Below, piece by piece: positions 1 through 8,464 of a DNA stretch of 64,000 nucleotides (position 1 is its first letter; each line of letters starts with the position of its first letter). The stretch is from Dyadobacter diqingensis. GTDB lineage: Bacteria > Bacteroidota > Bacteroidia > Cytophagales > Spirosomataceae. The DNA is taken from assembly GCF_024220585.1 (NCBI RefSeq), contig NZ_JAMXKF010000010.1:124359-188358 (forward strand), in the 5' to 3' direction. The position numbers and the translations under genes were made by a program. The notes under the pieces were generated by a model. It saw only the letters and a list, made by a program, of their open reading frames with translations, was not told where the DNA came from and searched no databases.

Positions 1-789
1 GTCGACGATCGCTGTTTCATCTTGCAGGTTGTTCATCACATTCATGACACGTACACCGTTGGGCGTGAACTGTACCCGGATGAAAGGCATGGCTTCCAGC
101 AGCGTTGCCGGCGCGACATATTCAGCCGAAAGCTCCTGCAAACGGCGATAGTTGGCATCCAGTTGCGTGCCGAGTTTCAGCTTGCCGGTTAGCGCTGAGT
201 AAAGCGCTGCGCCCATGGTGACCTTGGCGGTCGAGCGCTCAACGCGCGCCATGTACCCCCGCAGCACCAGGTACATCCGGTAACTTTTTGTCACTTCCGG
301 AAGCGATACCTGAAGCGCTGCCGGCGTGGCGATAATGTACACATGTCCGGTCTGGTGCTCTGCTGACTCTTTCCATTTTGGGAACTCGTCAACATGCTGC
401 ACCAAAAATTCCATCAGGCGCTCGATAGCAAAATCGGCCTTCCGGAGAATGTCTTTCTGGATATTTTCCTCCTGATAGCGGAAGAGCCCTTCAGTGTCTT
501 TTGGCCGCTGGCGGCTGATACCGGTTTGACCGAGCTGGTAAAAGGTGTGGTACCAGGCATCAAGATATCCGTTCCAGATAATCGCTTTGGTTACCAGGCT
601 CAGCAGCTCGGCGGTAATACCGGTGGGAGAGCTGGCAAGCTCGTCGAGCTGATCCTGGCCGATCAGGTCATGGATCAGGGTTTCTTCCACACCGTTTAAA
701 AAGGGTTTAAGTACCTCAAAGGTGTTTTCCTTCCGGATGGCATTGCCGACAACCTCCCTTACCTGATCAATTGTTGTTACGAGATTCAT
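1..789 (-). CDS. Phage structural protein, DUF6712-like, C-terminus outside window
   Basis: This is an open frame of 263 codons from ATG at 789 that runs off the left edge without a stop. The protein begins MNLVTTIDQVREVV and is mostly helical by composition. It resembles the DUF6712 family seen next to capsid genes in Bacteroidota phages; that assignment is from memory of family style and is tentative. It overlaps the end of the upstream gene by 23 bases, which suggests translational coupling. Its position just after capsid and small connector genes makes a head-completion or head-tail connector role likely, but nothing in the sequence proves it. Confidence 0.7.
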   Translation of the reverse strand, partial: MNLVTTIDQVREVVGNAIRKENTFEVLKPFLNGVEETLIHDLIGQDQLDELASSPTGITAELLSLVTKAIIWNGYLDAWYHTFYQLGQTGISRQRPKDTEGLFRYQEENIQKDILRKADFAIERLMEFLVQHVDEFPKWKESAEHQTGHVYIIATPAALQVSLPEVTKSYRMYLVLRGYMARVERSTAKVTMGAALYSALTGKLKLGTQLDANYRRLQELSAEYVAPATLLEAMPFIRVQFTPNGVRVMNVMNNLQDETAIVD

Positions 790-1252
790 TAGCTAGCGAT
801 TGTTGCCTTGCACGTTCGGCATCGGCGTTAGACTTTGCTTCATTATATAGCGCCACATACATGGCATGTTTCTGATCTGCGTCCGGATACCGCTGATCGT
901 TCAGCCTTTTTTTCCAGATCGATACATTTTTTGAAAGGTTCCGGAGCGCCGTACCCAGTTCAAGCCCGGAGGTTGGCACCTTGTAATCCGGTTTCCGGAA
1001 TTCCCTTTGTGGCTCATCGGCCGGCAGCATCCTGTTTTCCTGCAAGTACTTCCTGCGTGCCAGCTCCATTCGGTACAGGTCATCGTAGTGCAGCACCTGG
1101 TTAACCTGTTCGGGGATAGCGATGTTTTCCGGATAATCCCACAACCGGTTTGCCGCATCGGCCGCAAGCCGGTTGTAGTTGGCGATGTTTTCACACAGCT
1201 GGGCGAATGCGGTCTGGTATTGTGCTTGTGTCAGCGGCACCCCGGCCGGCAT
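767..1252 (-). CDS. Hypothetical phage protein, 161 aa
   Basis: The protein is charged and helical with no motif I recognise. It sits in the tight run of genes downstream of the major capsid gene, 8 bases from the gene before it and overlapping the gene after it. A virion or connector role is inferred from position only. Confidence 0.75.
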   Translation of the reverse strand: MPAGVPLTQAQYQTAFAQLCENIANYNRLAADAANRLWDYPENIAIPEQVNQVLHYDDLYRMELARRKYLQENRMLPADEPQREFRKPDYKVPTSGLELGTALRNLSKNVSIWKKRLNDQRYPDADQKHAMYVALYNEAKSNADAERARQQSLANESRNNN

Positions 1253-1260
1253 GGTGATCT

Positions 1261-1647
1261 TTATGCCTCCTGAGAGACTTGTATTGTCCGCTGGGTGTCG
1301 ATCCGCTCCGGGTGCTGCGTTACTTCCGTCAGCTGATTCTCGTCCTGGTCGTTCTCCGGCTGCTGGCTGTCGTCCTGGTTGTTTGGCTCCTGCGTCTCTG
1401 CTTGTGGATCCGTCACTACTTTTTTTTCGACAGGTTTCTTTTTGCTGGCCGCAGGCTTTGCCGGGACTGTCTTGGCCAGCGCGTCAAGATGATTAACCAG
1501 GTCAGCATCTTGCTGCTCGTCGATGGATTCATCCGGATCACGGCCGGTAATTTCTTTGAATCTGGCTTTCCCCTGTTCTTCTGTCAGGATACCGCGCTGT
1601 ACCTTTTTTACAAGATCGGCCAGAGCAATTTTTTCTTTAAGCGACAT
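1261..1647 (-). CDS. Hypothetical phage protein with acidic low-complexity tail, 128 aa
   Basis: The first 45 residues look folded and helical (MSLKEKIALADLV...). The remainder is rich in Gln, Glu, Asp, Pro and Lys and is probably disordered. It lies in the capsid-proximal gene cluster. I do not recognise the family. Confidence 0.7.
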   Translation of the reverse strand: MSLKEKIALADLVKKVQRGILTEEQGKARFKEITGRDPDESIDEQQDADLVNHLDALAKTVPAKPAASKKKPVEKKVVTDPQAETQEPNNQDDSQQPENDQDENQLTEVTQHPERIDTQRTIQVSQEA

Positions 1648-1725
1648 TTGATTTGAATTTTTGGAGTTGAAAGTGAGAATGGAATAAAAAAAGAGGCGGG
1701 ATATTACTTCCGGCCTCTTTTCCTT

Positions 1726-1992
1726 CTATTTGGAGGGTTCCGTACTTGCGGCCGCCGTTGTAGTCCTGCTGGATGCTGGCTTAGGAGCCACCGGTGCCGG
1801 TAAAACTTCCGTAGTGTCGACCTGCTTCTCCTGTGGATCCGGGACTTGTTCAAACCAATGCGGGAACTGTTCAAGCAGGGCCTTGCCGTGCTCATCTCCA
1901 ACTTCGGTTTCTTCCGGTCCTACCTTGACGTTCACATCACCAAACTGGAAGTTGAAAGATTTGTCTGTTTCAAATGATAATTTCAGTTTCAT
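1726..1992 (-). CDS. Hypothetical phage protein, 88 aa
   Basis: The N-terminal half has alternating hydrophobic residues typical of beta strands (KLKLSFETDKSFNFQFG). The C-terminal 35 residues are Pro/Ala/Thr/Ser rich and probably disordered. It lies between the 227-aa head-cluster protein and the acidic 128-aa protein. No family is recognised. Confidence 0.7.
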   Translation of the reverse strand: MKLKLSFETDKSFNFQFGDVNVKVGPEETEVGDEHGKALLEQFPHWFEQVPDPQEKQVDTTEVLPAPVAPKPASSRTTTAAASTEPSK

Positions 1993-2004
1993 TGAATATT
2001 AGGT

Positions 2005-2688
2005 TTATACCGCAGCAGTCATGCCTGGTAAAGCGAGCGTTGATTTATAAAATGGCGGTTCAATGGTGAAGTTGTCATTGTCGCCGGTGAGCGTGTAGCC
2101 ACGTTTGTCACCACCTTTTTTACCGGTATCGCCTTTCGCTTTCAAAACGATCGGGCTTAGCTTAGAACCAATCACACGGATATCGCCATCATTGGTTTCT
2201 ACAAAGAAAATAGCACCGGTGTTGATGAACTTGCGGAGCTCTGCTGCCTGTGTTTTAGTAAGACCGGCGATATCAAAGCCCATACTGTGTTTGTAGGATT
2301 GATAAAAGCGGTCTCCCTGGTTCTCAAAGCTCATGAAAGCGGAGTTGTCGGCAGGGGTGATTACTGCGATCGTCTTACCGACGGCAACGGGCACGGCGAC
2401 GGTAACTTCCATGGTCACCACATCCACATCCGGGGTAGCACCCAGGGGAGAGGGCCAGTCGATTTTTGTATCGAGCAAATCCTTTGTTGCGATCACACCG
2501 ATTCGACGGATCCCGGCCGGGTTGGCCAGCTGCTCATCGATGTTTTTAAGGTTTGCAAAGGAAGCAAAAACAGGAGCAGCGGCTAACAGTACGCCACCAG
2601 CAGCAGCGTGTAAACCTAAAATGTCACCCACATGATACGCGACAACCGCAGCCAGGGCAACAAGTAAAAAATTAAATAGCTTTTTCAT
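2005..2688 (-). CDS. Head-cluster protein with hydrophobic N-terminus, 227 aa
   Basis: I chose the ATG at 2688 (MKKLFNFLLVALAAVV) over the longer frame from 2763, because the longer version would translate through the terminator-like hairpin at 2719-2743 that ends the capsid transcript. Two hydrophobic segments occupy roughly residues 4-20 and 28-43. A soluble domain follows, rich in beta-forming residues, with a Gly/Lys-rich stretch near residue 190. The first segment resembles a signal peptide or membrane anchor, which is odd next to the major capsid gene. The soluble part could be a capsid decoration or minor head protein, but I do not recognise the family. Confidence 0.75.
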   Translation of the reverse strand: MKKLFNFLLVALAAVVAYHVGDILGLHAAAGGVLLAAAPVFASFANLKNIDEQLANPAGIRRIGVIATKDLLDTKIDWPSPLGATPDVDVVTMEVTVAVPVAVGKTIAVITPADNSAFMSFENQGDRFYQSYKHSMGFDIAGLTKTQAAELRKFINTGAIFFVETNDGDIRVIGSKLSPIVLKAKGDTGKKGGDKRGYTLTGDNDNFTIEPPFYKSTLALPGMTAAV

Positions 2689-2710
2689 TATTAATAAGGC
2701 GTTTTTGAGT

Positions 2711-2743
2711 TTTGAAAACCCCTTTTCCGGGATGGAAAAGGGG
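2711..2743 (-). terminator. Hairpin terminator after the major capsid gene
   Basis: A perfect 10-bp stem (CCCCTTTTCC at 2719-2728 with GGAAAAGGGG at 2734-2743) has a 5-base loop. On the minus strand it is followed by TTTTCAAAA. The T tract is short, so termination may be partial, a common way to raise capsid mRNA over downstream genes. Confidence 0.6.
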
Positions 2744-2777
2744 CATTGTGCCGATGTCAGCAAAATGGGATACTACG

Positions 2778-3764
2778 CTACGGACGAATACCCAAATCGT
2801 TTACGACCATAATGTCCGCACGCACGTAGTTTGGTGCAAACCAATAGTCGGCAACAAGGGCCACAGAACGATCACGTTTGTTGTAATCAGAATCAAGCTC
2901 GGTTGAATCCTGTTTACGGTCAGTCAGGTAGACAATGTTGTCATCCGGAGTGATCATCATGAAGTCGGTTCCAGCGAGGGCCAGTACAGGTTCCAGGCGA
3001 ATGTTTTTTGCAAAATACAATACCATCTGATTGAAGGAATTGTAAGTGTTCACCTGGCCGTTGGCTTTTTCAAGCGCAAATTCGTATTCGGCGATACGTT
3101 CCGGAGCACAGTAAAGTGTTGCAGGTGAATAGCCGTATGCAGGCAACTTGGTTTTATACTTCATCACCAGGCCTTTTAACTCCGGAATGATGTTGCTTTC
3201 ATCAAGTAGAAATCCTGCCTGTGAGTGCGTCAAAACCAATTCTTCCGGCAATTCCTCAGAAATGATATCGGCCTGGATCAAGGTGTAGATACCATCGCAG
3301 ATATCTTCAGGGTTGGTTCCGGCAGGGTTAAGATCACCCATCCAAACAGCGTTCAACGTGTCAACGCCGGCCTGCTCGACTACATACTCATGGATGTAAT
3401 CCGCAAACATGAACTTGTTCGGGTCGCGTCCGTCTGTGCCTTCAATTTCAGCAAAATAGTTCGCTTCAAGCTCCAAACGCTCTATTTCAGTGATCAAAAG
3501 GTCCACTTTGGCAGGACGTACCTGGCCAACGCGGTTTTGCACTTTCATGATGTTGGATTTCGGGTTGAACGCTCCCTTCGCACCAGGCTGGGCGACAGAT
3601 TTCACCACGATCGATCCCAGGATCACTTTATCCAGAACCCTCATTTTTCGGAAGTTTTTCACCTTCCCCCAGCCATCGGTGAGCTTTTTCACCATCAGGC
3701 CGTTTCCTTTGCTTTTTCTGTGCTTCAAGGAAGCATCTAAAGCACTTAAATCAACACTTGCCAT
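2778..3764 (-). CDS. Major capsid protein
   Basis: The protein has 328 aa and is encoded directly after a coiled-coil scaffold-like gene and an S49 protease gene, the usual order of a phage head module. The basic N-terminus and the middle region with ITEIERLELEANYFAEIEG fit major capsid proteins of Bacteroidota tailed phages, where this segment precedes the core fold. No cysteine-rich or enzymatic motifs are visible. The N-terminus may be trimmed by the neighbouring protease, but no cleavage site can be read. The call rests on size, order and overall similarity rather than a diagnostic motif. Confidence 0.8.
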   Translation of the reverse strand: MASVDLSALDASLKHRKSKGNGLMVKKLTDGWGKVKNFRKMRVLDKVILGSIVVKSVAQPGAKGAFNPKSNIMKVQNRVGQVRPAKVDLLITEIERLELEANYFAEIEGTDGRDPNKFMFADYIHEYVVEQAGVDTLNAVWMGDLNPAGTNPEDICDGIYTLIQADIISEELPEELVLTHSQAGFLLDESNIIPELKGLVMKYKTKLPAYGYSPATLYCAPERIAEYEFALEKANGQVNTYNSFNQMVLYFAKNIRLEPVLALAGTDFMMITPDDNIVYLTDRKQDSTELDSDYNKRDRSVALVADYWFAPNYVRADIMVVNDLGIRP

Positions 3765-3881
3765 TCTCCTCGTTTCGTTATTGTTGTAAAAAATCTATAA
3801 ATAGGAGTGGAGTCACCCCGGCTGATATCCCTCGTTCTATCTCATTACCGATCTGTCCGTTCGGACTCCAAACCCAGTTTC

Positions 3882-4388
3882 TTATTCTTCGGCTTTGCGT
3901 CTGTTGTAGCTTTCGCGGGCGTCAATGTCAGCTTGGGTCAGAAATTCTCCATCCTTGGCCGAAGTTGTTGCATCTTCATCGGCTAGCGGGTTAACTGCCT
4001 GACGCAATTTGCCTTTTTGATCTTCCGCCAGCTTCAATTTCTGCTCTGTTTCAGTCAGCTTTGCAGTAGTTGCTTTATGCGCTTTCGCCTCAGATTTTAG
4101 GGCATTTTTTGCCGTTGCCAGTCCCTTCTCCAAAGCAGAAAGACGAGCTTCAACGGTTGAGCCTTTCGGGTCAGCATTTTTGGGATCCGGAGTTTCATTC
4201 TCATCTTCCAGGTCTTCGTCTTCATCATCTTCATCGGTTTCGTCAGATTCAACAGACGATTGTACCGCGCCGGCTTCCTCCAAAAACTTAGCATACTGTT
4301 CAGCGCTTAAGCTTTCAGAAATAATTTTGTGAGAAATGCCGAAAGCATCACTCAGCCATGTTACAACACTCTTTTTCGGCTTACTCAT
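3882..4388 (-). CDS. Head scaffold-like protein
   Basis: The protein has 168 aa. Residues 45-75 form a run of Asp/Glu (DETDEDDEDEDLEDENE), then a coiled coil of Ala, Lys, Leu and Glu covers about residues 80-130. An acidic, coiled-coil protein encoded between an S49 protease and the major capsid protein is the signature of a phage scaffold that the protease degrades during head maturation. The function is inferred from composition and position. Confidence 0.7.
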   Translation of the reverse strand: MSKPKKSVVTWLSDAFGISHKIISESLSAEQYAKFLEEAGAVQSSVESDETDEDDEDEDLEDENETPDPKNADPKGSTVEARLSALEKGLATAKNALKSEAKAHKATTAKLTETEQKLKLAEDQKGKLRQAVNPLADEDATTSAKDGEFLTQADIDARESYNRRKAEE

Positions 4389-4414
4389 TATTGTTAGATT
4401 TTAAAATTGATACA

Positions 4415-5254
4415 TTATTTTGCTAGCTCAATGACCCTTTTAACAGCACTGGTCAGATCGCCTTTGCGGTCCGCAAGACCTTCTTTGAGCGCGTCGTTGG
4501 CACCATACATTTTTCCGGTTAGTACGGAATTATTGATTTTTCCGGAGCGGCCGCGTTTCACAGCACCCGCGAATTCTTTCTGGCAAGCATCAAGCATGGA
4601 TTGTAGGTCGGCACGAGCTTCATCAGAAATTGCTTCGATCCAGTTTACACGTGCTTTGTCCACAGAGGCGGTCGCACGCATAATCTCCATTTCGATCCCC
4701 TCCATTTCCAGATTTTTAGCATAGTTTTCCAGGATAAGCAAGGTGCCGATAGACCCAATGGAGCTGGCAGCCTGATCTTCTATAAAGATTTCATTACACT
4801 GACTTGCTACATAGTAGGCTGCACTTGCACAGTAGGAGGTTTGTGCGATGATCGGTTTTGCCTTTTTGAACTGGGCGACCGCATCAGCAAAAGCCGGTGT
4901 GCTATCAGCTGTTCCACCAGGGGAATAAAATTTTAGAACGGCACCCTTGTAATCACTATCCTGTGCAGCAGCATTTAATTGACGAATAAAAAATTCATTT
5001 CCGTAACCCCAATAGCTTGACCGGCTCATTTCTCCATGAACGGGAAGAACCAGTACACTTTGATCTGGGGAGTTTACACTTGTCAGGTAATCGTTCCAGA
5101 CCTTTGTTAAACCGGAAGATAGTATACGCTTTTCAAATGAAGCTGGCAGGGTAGGCGTGAACGGGCCTTTTGTATTGTTCCTGAGCTTGAATTGAAGTTC
5201 AGGCAAATGGGCCTCGCAAATTTGCCATATGTATTGTGTTAAAAGCGGATTCAT
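4415..5254 (-). CDS. S49-family (SppA/ClpP-fold) head maturation protease
   Basis: The protein has 279 aa. The core reads VLVLPVHGEM (about 67-76), FYSPGGTADS (109-118), then SYCASAAYYVASQC with the likely nucleophile Ser144, and SSIGSIGTL (164-172). Lys200, in the ASVDKARVN stretch, is 56 residues after the serine and is the candidate general base of a Ser-Lys dyad, as in bacterial SppA. Phage members of the family process the scaffold and capsid. It lies directly upstream of the scaffold-like and capsid genes on the same strand. A late-motif copy sits 66 bases upstream of its start, so it may begin its own late transcript. Confidence 0.88.
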   Translation of the reverse strand: MNPLLTQYIWQICEAHLPELQFKLRNNTKGPFTPTLPASFEKRILSSGLTKVWNDYLTSVNSPDQSVLVLPVHGEMSRSSYWGYGNEFFIRQLNAAAQDSDYKGAVLKFYSPGGTADSTPAFADAVAQFKKAKPIIAQTSYCASAAYYVASQCNEIFIEDQAASSIGSIGTLLILENYAKNLEMEGIEMEIMRATASVDKARVNWIEAISDEARADLQSMLDACQKEFAGAVKRGRSGKINNSVLTGKMYGANDALKEGLADRKGDLTSAVKRVIELAK

Positions 5255-5319
5255 GTAACCTGGTTAAATCGGTTCGATTTGATTGTGGATACAAGGATAT
5301 CAGGTAGGATCAAGGGTGG

Positions 5320-5332
5320 AAAGGACATAAAA
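5320..5332 (-). promoter_or_regulatory. Late-motif copy A (TTTT-A-TGTCCTTT, minus strand)
   Basis: The plus strand reads AAAGGACATAAAA. It lies 66 bases upstream of the S49 protease start and just beyond the terminator of the preceding gene. It is one of six related sites upstream of late genes (see findings). Its function as a promoter or activator site is inferred. Confidence 0.45.
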
Positions 5333-5360
5333 GAACATCCGCCCCAACGGAGCGGATGTT
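5329..5360 (-). terminator. Hairpin terminator after the DUF1353 gene
   Basis: A perfect 9-bp stem (AACATCCGC at 5334-5342 with GCGGATGTT at 5352-5360) has a 9-base loop. On the minus strand it is followed by CTTTTATG. It separates the DUF1353 gene from the head module. Confidence 0.65.
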
Positions 5361-5392
5361 GCAACCTTTCAAAAGAACACCACAATTAAACT

Positions 5393-5782
5393 TTATTTGG
5401 TCCACCAGCTTTTACCAAACAGCCGAATGATGCCGTAGACAAAGGCGGCTTGCCACATCGGAACACCGTCATTTAAACAGTGGGTCAGAAATAATTTGTC
5501 AGCAAAGGCCCGAGCCTGGTCGGCGCCCAGCTTATCTTCATTGATACGGTTATCGTACATATAATCGTGCAGGATCGAAGCATTGGCCATCAGACCATGA
5601 GGCGGGAAAATACTCCAGGCAATCCGGGGAACGCTGGCAAAGTCGGTGGGATATCCCGCCGGCATTACAAACAGCTCCTTGCCGGATTCCAGTTTAAAGG
5701 AACAGTCCTCAGTCAGCTCAAACCAGTCGATTTTTGATTTTGCGTATGATTTACGCAAACGGATATCGGGATAAACTGTCAT
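5393..5782 (-). CDS. DUF1353 family phage protein
   Basis: The protein has 129 aa. The family signature is visible as AGYPTDFASVPR (about 42-53) followed by SILHDYMYDN (about 69-78). DUF1353 proteins are small proteins common in tailed-phage genomes near tail or lysis genes; their biochemical role is not established to my knowledge. The conserved Asp and His residues could bind a metal. It ends the tail-fibre gene run, with a terminator just downstream. Confidence 0.85.
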   Translation of the reverse strand: MTVYPDIRLRKSYAKSKIDWFELTEDCSFKLESGKELFVMPAGYPTDFASVPRIAWSIFPPHGLMANASILHDYMYDNRINEDKLGADQARAFADKLFLTHCLNDGVPMWQAAFVYGIIRLFGKSWWTK

Positions 5783-5784
5783 GA

Positions 5785-6171
5785 TCAGGTGAACCGTCCA
5801 AGTGCGTCTGCTTCGAGAACCGCGCCGGTCGTGATGGCAAAGGGATTGGCACCGTTTTCGACAGCAGCTTTCAGCCAGGTGTACTGGCCGATGGATCCGG
5901 CCGGGTAGTTGCCGTTTGCATCTTTGAAAACCAGAGCACCCGTTTCCGGATTAACCCTGCTCGAATCATCTGCAATCAGAAGGAAAGGATCCCGTTCAAT
6001 AGCTGCGAATGCATTCAGGCGTTTTCCGGTCTGATCGTAATGCTCAATCTGGCAGATCAGGGTAACGGAGCAAAACTTGTAATCTTCGTTTTTACCGAGC
6101 ACGGCAATTTTTCGTACCACATCCGGATATCCCGGGGAAGGTGAAATTTCAATACGTTGAATATGATCCAT
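5785..6171 (-). CDS. Hypothetical phage protein, 128 aa
   Basis: This beta-rich small protein is encoded 2 bases before the DUF1353 gene and 4 bases after the probable fibre gene. Its sequence (INPETG-like and KDANGNYPAGSIGQY segments) suggests a compact domain attached to the tail tip. No family is recognised. Confidence 0.7.
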   Translation of the reverse strand: MDHIQRIEISPSPGYPDVVRKIAVLGKNEDYKFCSVTLICQIEHYDQTGKRLNAFAAIERDPFLLIADDSSRVNPETGALVFKDANGNYPAGSIGQYTWLKAAVENGANPFAITTGAVLEADALGRFT

Positions 6172-6175
6172 GGTT

Positions 6176-7129
6176 TTAGAAAGTAGTCCAGGCTATTTTT
6201 TTGATCACGCCGCCGTTTTTCCGGAACAGCCAGCTGTTGTCGCTCGTTGTTTCGCCCTCAAGAACATTGGCATCCGTGGAGCTTGTTGGGGTGTAGTTGC
6301 GGATGTAGAGCTTAGTCCCGTTAAAACCAATGTCATACGCCGCCCCGGCCGCGGGAGCGTCGGAGTACATCTGATCGTAATAGATGTATGACGTACGAGA
6401 ATAAATGATCGGATTAACACCTTCTTCATACGGAGCAAAAATGACGGTGTTGGTTCCTGCAACTAGCTTCATCACATTAACCCCGATCATCTGGATCTTA
6501 AAGCTGGTGCGATATTCTTTTCCGGTCATTTTTAACAGACGGATACCACCTTGCAACATGTTGTAGTCGAAGACGGGCAACGATGTAACATTTCCTCCAT
6601 GCCCTTCTGTTTCTATAACTCCCAATCCACCGCCGAAGGTCATAAACTGAACGTTCAGAGCACTTAACATGAGGCAATAATTTCCATTGTTCGCTGGTAA
6701 TTTCCGGATATAGATTTTACCATCACCATAAAAGGCGAACCAGATATTAGTCGCATTCAGAGTCATGTTTGCCGGAATTTCAACAGTTCCAATAATGTAC
6801 ACTGTCAGGTTGACTGCTTTGTCTGAATAAAGCTGGATTGCCCTGGCCATGGTTTTTACTGCCAGAGCATAGCTCGAACCATTGTTCGCGTCATTCCCAG
6901 TTGTACCGTTGATGTAAACAATAGCGTTCAAAGTCAAACTCCTTGCTACAAAATTTGTATTAAGTCCCTGAGTGAGTGCTTCACCTGCTGCGGCTCTCTC
7001 ATCGCAGCGGAGCACCGTGTTTTTTAAGGCATCGCGTAAGTCTGCCTCCGAAATCTCCCGATTTTGATTATCCGGAAAAATCGAGTCAATGAAGGCGTTG
7101 AATTGCGCGACTGTCCAGTTTAAAGCCAT
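6176..7129 (-). CDS. Probable tail-fibre or tail-tip protein, 317 aa
   Basis: The N-terminus (ALNWTVAQFNAFIDSIFPDN, residues 2-21) looks like a short helical attachment region. From about residue 60 the protein is rich in Asn, Gly, Thr and Tyr with repeated short beta strands (IVYINGTTGNDANNG, LTVYIIGTVEIPANMTL), a pattern typical of right-handed beta-helix receptor-binding proteins. Three to four genes of this style follow the tape measure, which fits tail-tip components. The receptor cannot be inferred. Confidence 0.6.
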   Translation of the reverse strand: MALNWTVAQFNAFIDSIFPDNQNREISEADLRDALKNTVLRCDERAAAGEALTQGLNTNFVARSLTLNAIVYINGTTGNDANNGSSYALAVKTMARAIQLYSDKAVNLTVYIIGTVEIPANMTLNATNIWFAFYGDGKIYIRKLPANNGNYCLMLSALNVQFMTFGGGLGVIETEGHGGNVTSLPVFDYNMLQGGIRLLKMTGKEYRTSFKIQMIGVNVMKLVAGTNTVIFAPYEEGVNPIIYSRTSYIYYDQMYSDAPAAGAAYDIGFNGTKLYIRNYTPTSSTDANVLEGETTSDNSWLFRKNGGVIKKIAWTTF

Positions 7130-7192
7130 ATAAATGAATTTTTAAAATAATACCGAAGGTGTTCTGATATCCTTTTGCATCAAAGGACAGCA

Positions 7193-7753
7193 TCAGGATT
7201 CAAATGCTAATGAGAACCCATGGGTGAAACCGGCATTGGTTGGGAAAATGCTTTCATCCTCATATCCGGGGATCCGGTGGTACGGATAAAGCTGTTCTCC
7301 GGAAAGCGAAAAGCTCATCGGATTGCTGTCTTTTGGTGTGGCCCCGGTGGTAGCCTGCATACTTAAATCCAGGCCATAGGGGGTGCCACCAAAAAGCCGG
7401 ATGGATCCGTTGTAGGCTTCGGTGATGGCCAGCCATTTGTTAAAGACATTGGACTGCATCCACAGCAATACTTCATCCTGGATATGGGGTAGGGAAAAGC
7501 CCAGATTTTGCACCCAGTAATAATCGCCGGTGTTTGTTTTTTGCAAAGCAGTATTGGCCACACAGGATAGATCGGATGGGAAGATAAATTCATAAAGTAC
7601 CACATCACCCTGGGGAAGGAGTGAAACCTGGTTTGTCTGGATGCCAACCGGTAGTAATTTGACGGTATCAGCATCGATCAGTTTTAACCTGCGGATCCCT
7701 GAATTGTTGAGCTGCTGCGGCTGCCATAGCCGGATAGTTTGCGTTGTTGCCAT
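7193..7753 (-). CDS. Hypothetical tail-region protein, 186 aa
   Basis: The protein is beta-rich and Trp/Tyr-containing with no recognised motif. It starts 33 bases downstream of a late-motif copy (7786-7798) and so may be the first gene of a separate late transcript covering the fibre genes. Its role is inferred from position. Confidence 0.7.
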   Translation of the reverse strand: MATTQTIRLWQPQQLNNSGIRRLKLIDADTVKLLPVGIQTNQVSLLPQGDVVLYEFIFPSDLSCVANTALQKTNTGDYYWVQNLGFSLPHIQDEVLLWMQSNVFNKWLAITEAYNGSIRLFGGTPYGLDLSMQATTGATPKDSNPMSFSLSGEQLYPYHRIPGYEDESIFPTNAGFTHGFSLAFES

Positions 7754-7785
7754 GCTACGAAACTACCATCAGCGGCCGCGTTTTG

Positions 7786-7798
7786 AAAGGACAGAAAA
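7786..7798 (-). promoter_or_regulatory. Late-motif copy B (TTTT-C-TGTCCTTT, minus strand)
   Basis: The plus strand reads AAAGGACAGAAAA, 33 bases upstream of the 186-aa gene start and directly after a terminator. It is one of six related sites. Confidence 0.45.
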
Positions 7799-7811
7799 CC
7801 CGGGGTTTTTA

Positions 7812-7850
7812 AACAGAAAAACCGCCTAATTGTTGAAATCAGGCGGTTTT
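7812..7850 (-). terminator. Hairpin terminator after the 179-aa gene
   Basis: A 10-bp stem (AAAACCGCCT at 7818-7827 with AGGCGGTTTT at 7841-7850) encloses a 13-base loop. On the minus strand the stem ends in a run of five T. Late-motif copy B follows immediately, so termination and re-initiation appear to be paired here. Confidence 0.75.
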
Positions 7851-7855
7851 GTATC

Positions 7856-7924
7856 CCGACAAAAAGGTTGTAGCCCGGACAAAGTTGTCTTAAATCCGAC
7901 GAAAAGGTTGCAGCCCGGACAAAA
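7856..7924. repeat. Imperfect direct repeat of about 28 bp, period 41
   Basis: CCGACAAAAAGGTTGTAGCC (from 7856) recurs as CCGACGAAAAGGTTGCAGCC (from 7897), and in both cases CGGACAAA follows. The right copy encodes the C-terminus of the 179-aa protein; the left copy lies just past its stop. This looks like a small tandem duplication across the end of the gene. Confidence 0.8.
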
Positions 7925-8429
7925 CTGGCTGCGAAAGTTGCCTGTTTTCCCTGTTTTTTTTCTGAATCACGTCCAAATAGTCCCGATAGATCTTGCGAAC
8001 CGTTTCCCAGTCGATATCCTTGTCGCCAGCATCGTCGGTGACAATGCCCCTACGCGTGAGAAAAGAGCGGACCATCCAGGAGTAATCATCGTTAGGATGA
8101 ACGTAATGAATAGCTGCAACTTCCTTGATGAGCGCACCCCGGAAATGTTCAACCAGGAAGCATTCGAGCACCTTGTATTTTTCGACCGGTACATCGAAGG
8201 ATTTCTTTTTACTGTTGTACTCAAAGGTGATCCATTCAGAGCCGTTGGGCAGCTGCCGCTCCTCGAAGATCTGCGTGTAGCTGATTGTGTTGGAAACGGC
8301 AAAGATCATCTCGCCGAGCTCTGATCGTTTGGGAACATAAATTGCGTTTGCCTGTTTTCTGTAACCTTCCTCTGATAGAATAAACTTCTTGACGTGCCGT
8401 GGCACAATTAGCGAAATTGTTTTAATCAT
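7890..8429 (-). CDS. Hypothetical phage protein, 179 aa
   Basis: The protein follows the tape measure gene. It has a charged helical C-terminal third (KIYRDYLDVIQKKNRENRQL) and no recognised domain. The last eight codons are duplicated downstream of the stop. Its position suggests a distal-tail or tail-tip role, but that is inference. Confidence 0.7.
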   Translation of the reverse strand: MIKTISLIVPRHVKKFILSEEGYRKQANAIYVPKRSELGEMIFAVSNTISYTQIFEERQLPNGSEWITFEYNSKKKSFDVPVEKYKVLECFLVEHFRGALIKEVAAIHYVHPNDDYSWMVRSFLTRRGIVTDDAGDKDIDWETVRKIYRDYLDVIQKKNRENRQLSQPVLSGLQPFRRI

Positions 8430-8464
8430 TTTTAGGGATGTTGAAGTTCAAATATAATCATTTT

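Noticed and set aside
2689..2763. Longer start (2763) for the 227-aa head-cluster gene
   Set aside because: It would translate through the terminator hairpin at 2719-2743; the internal ATG at 2688 gives a clean hydrophobic N-terminus.
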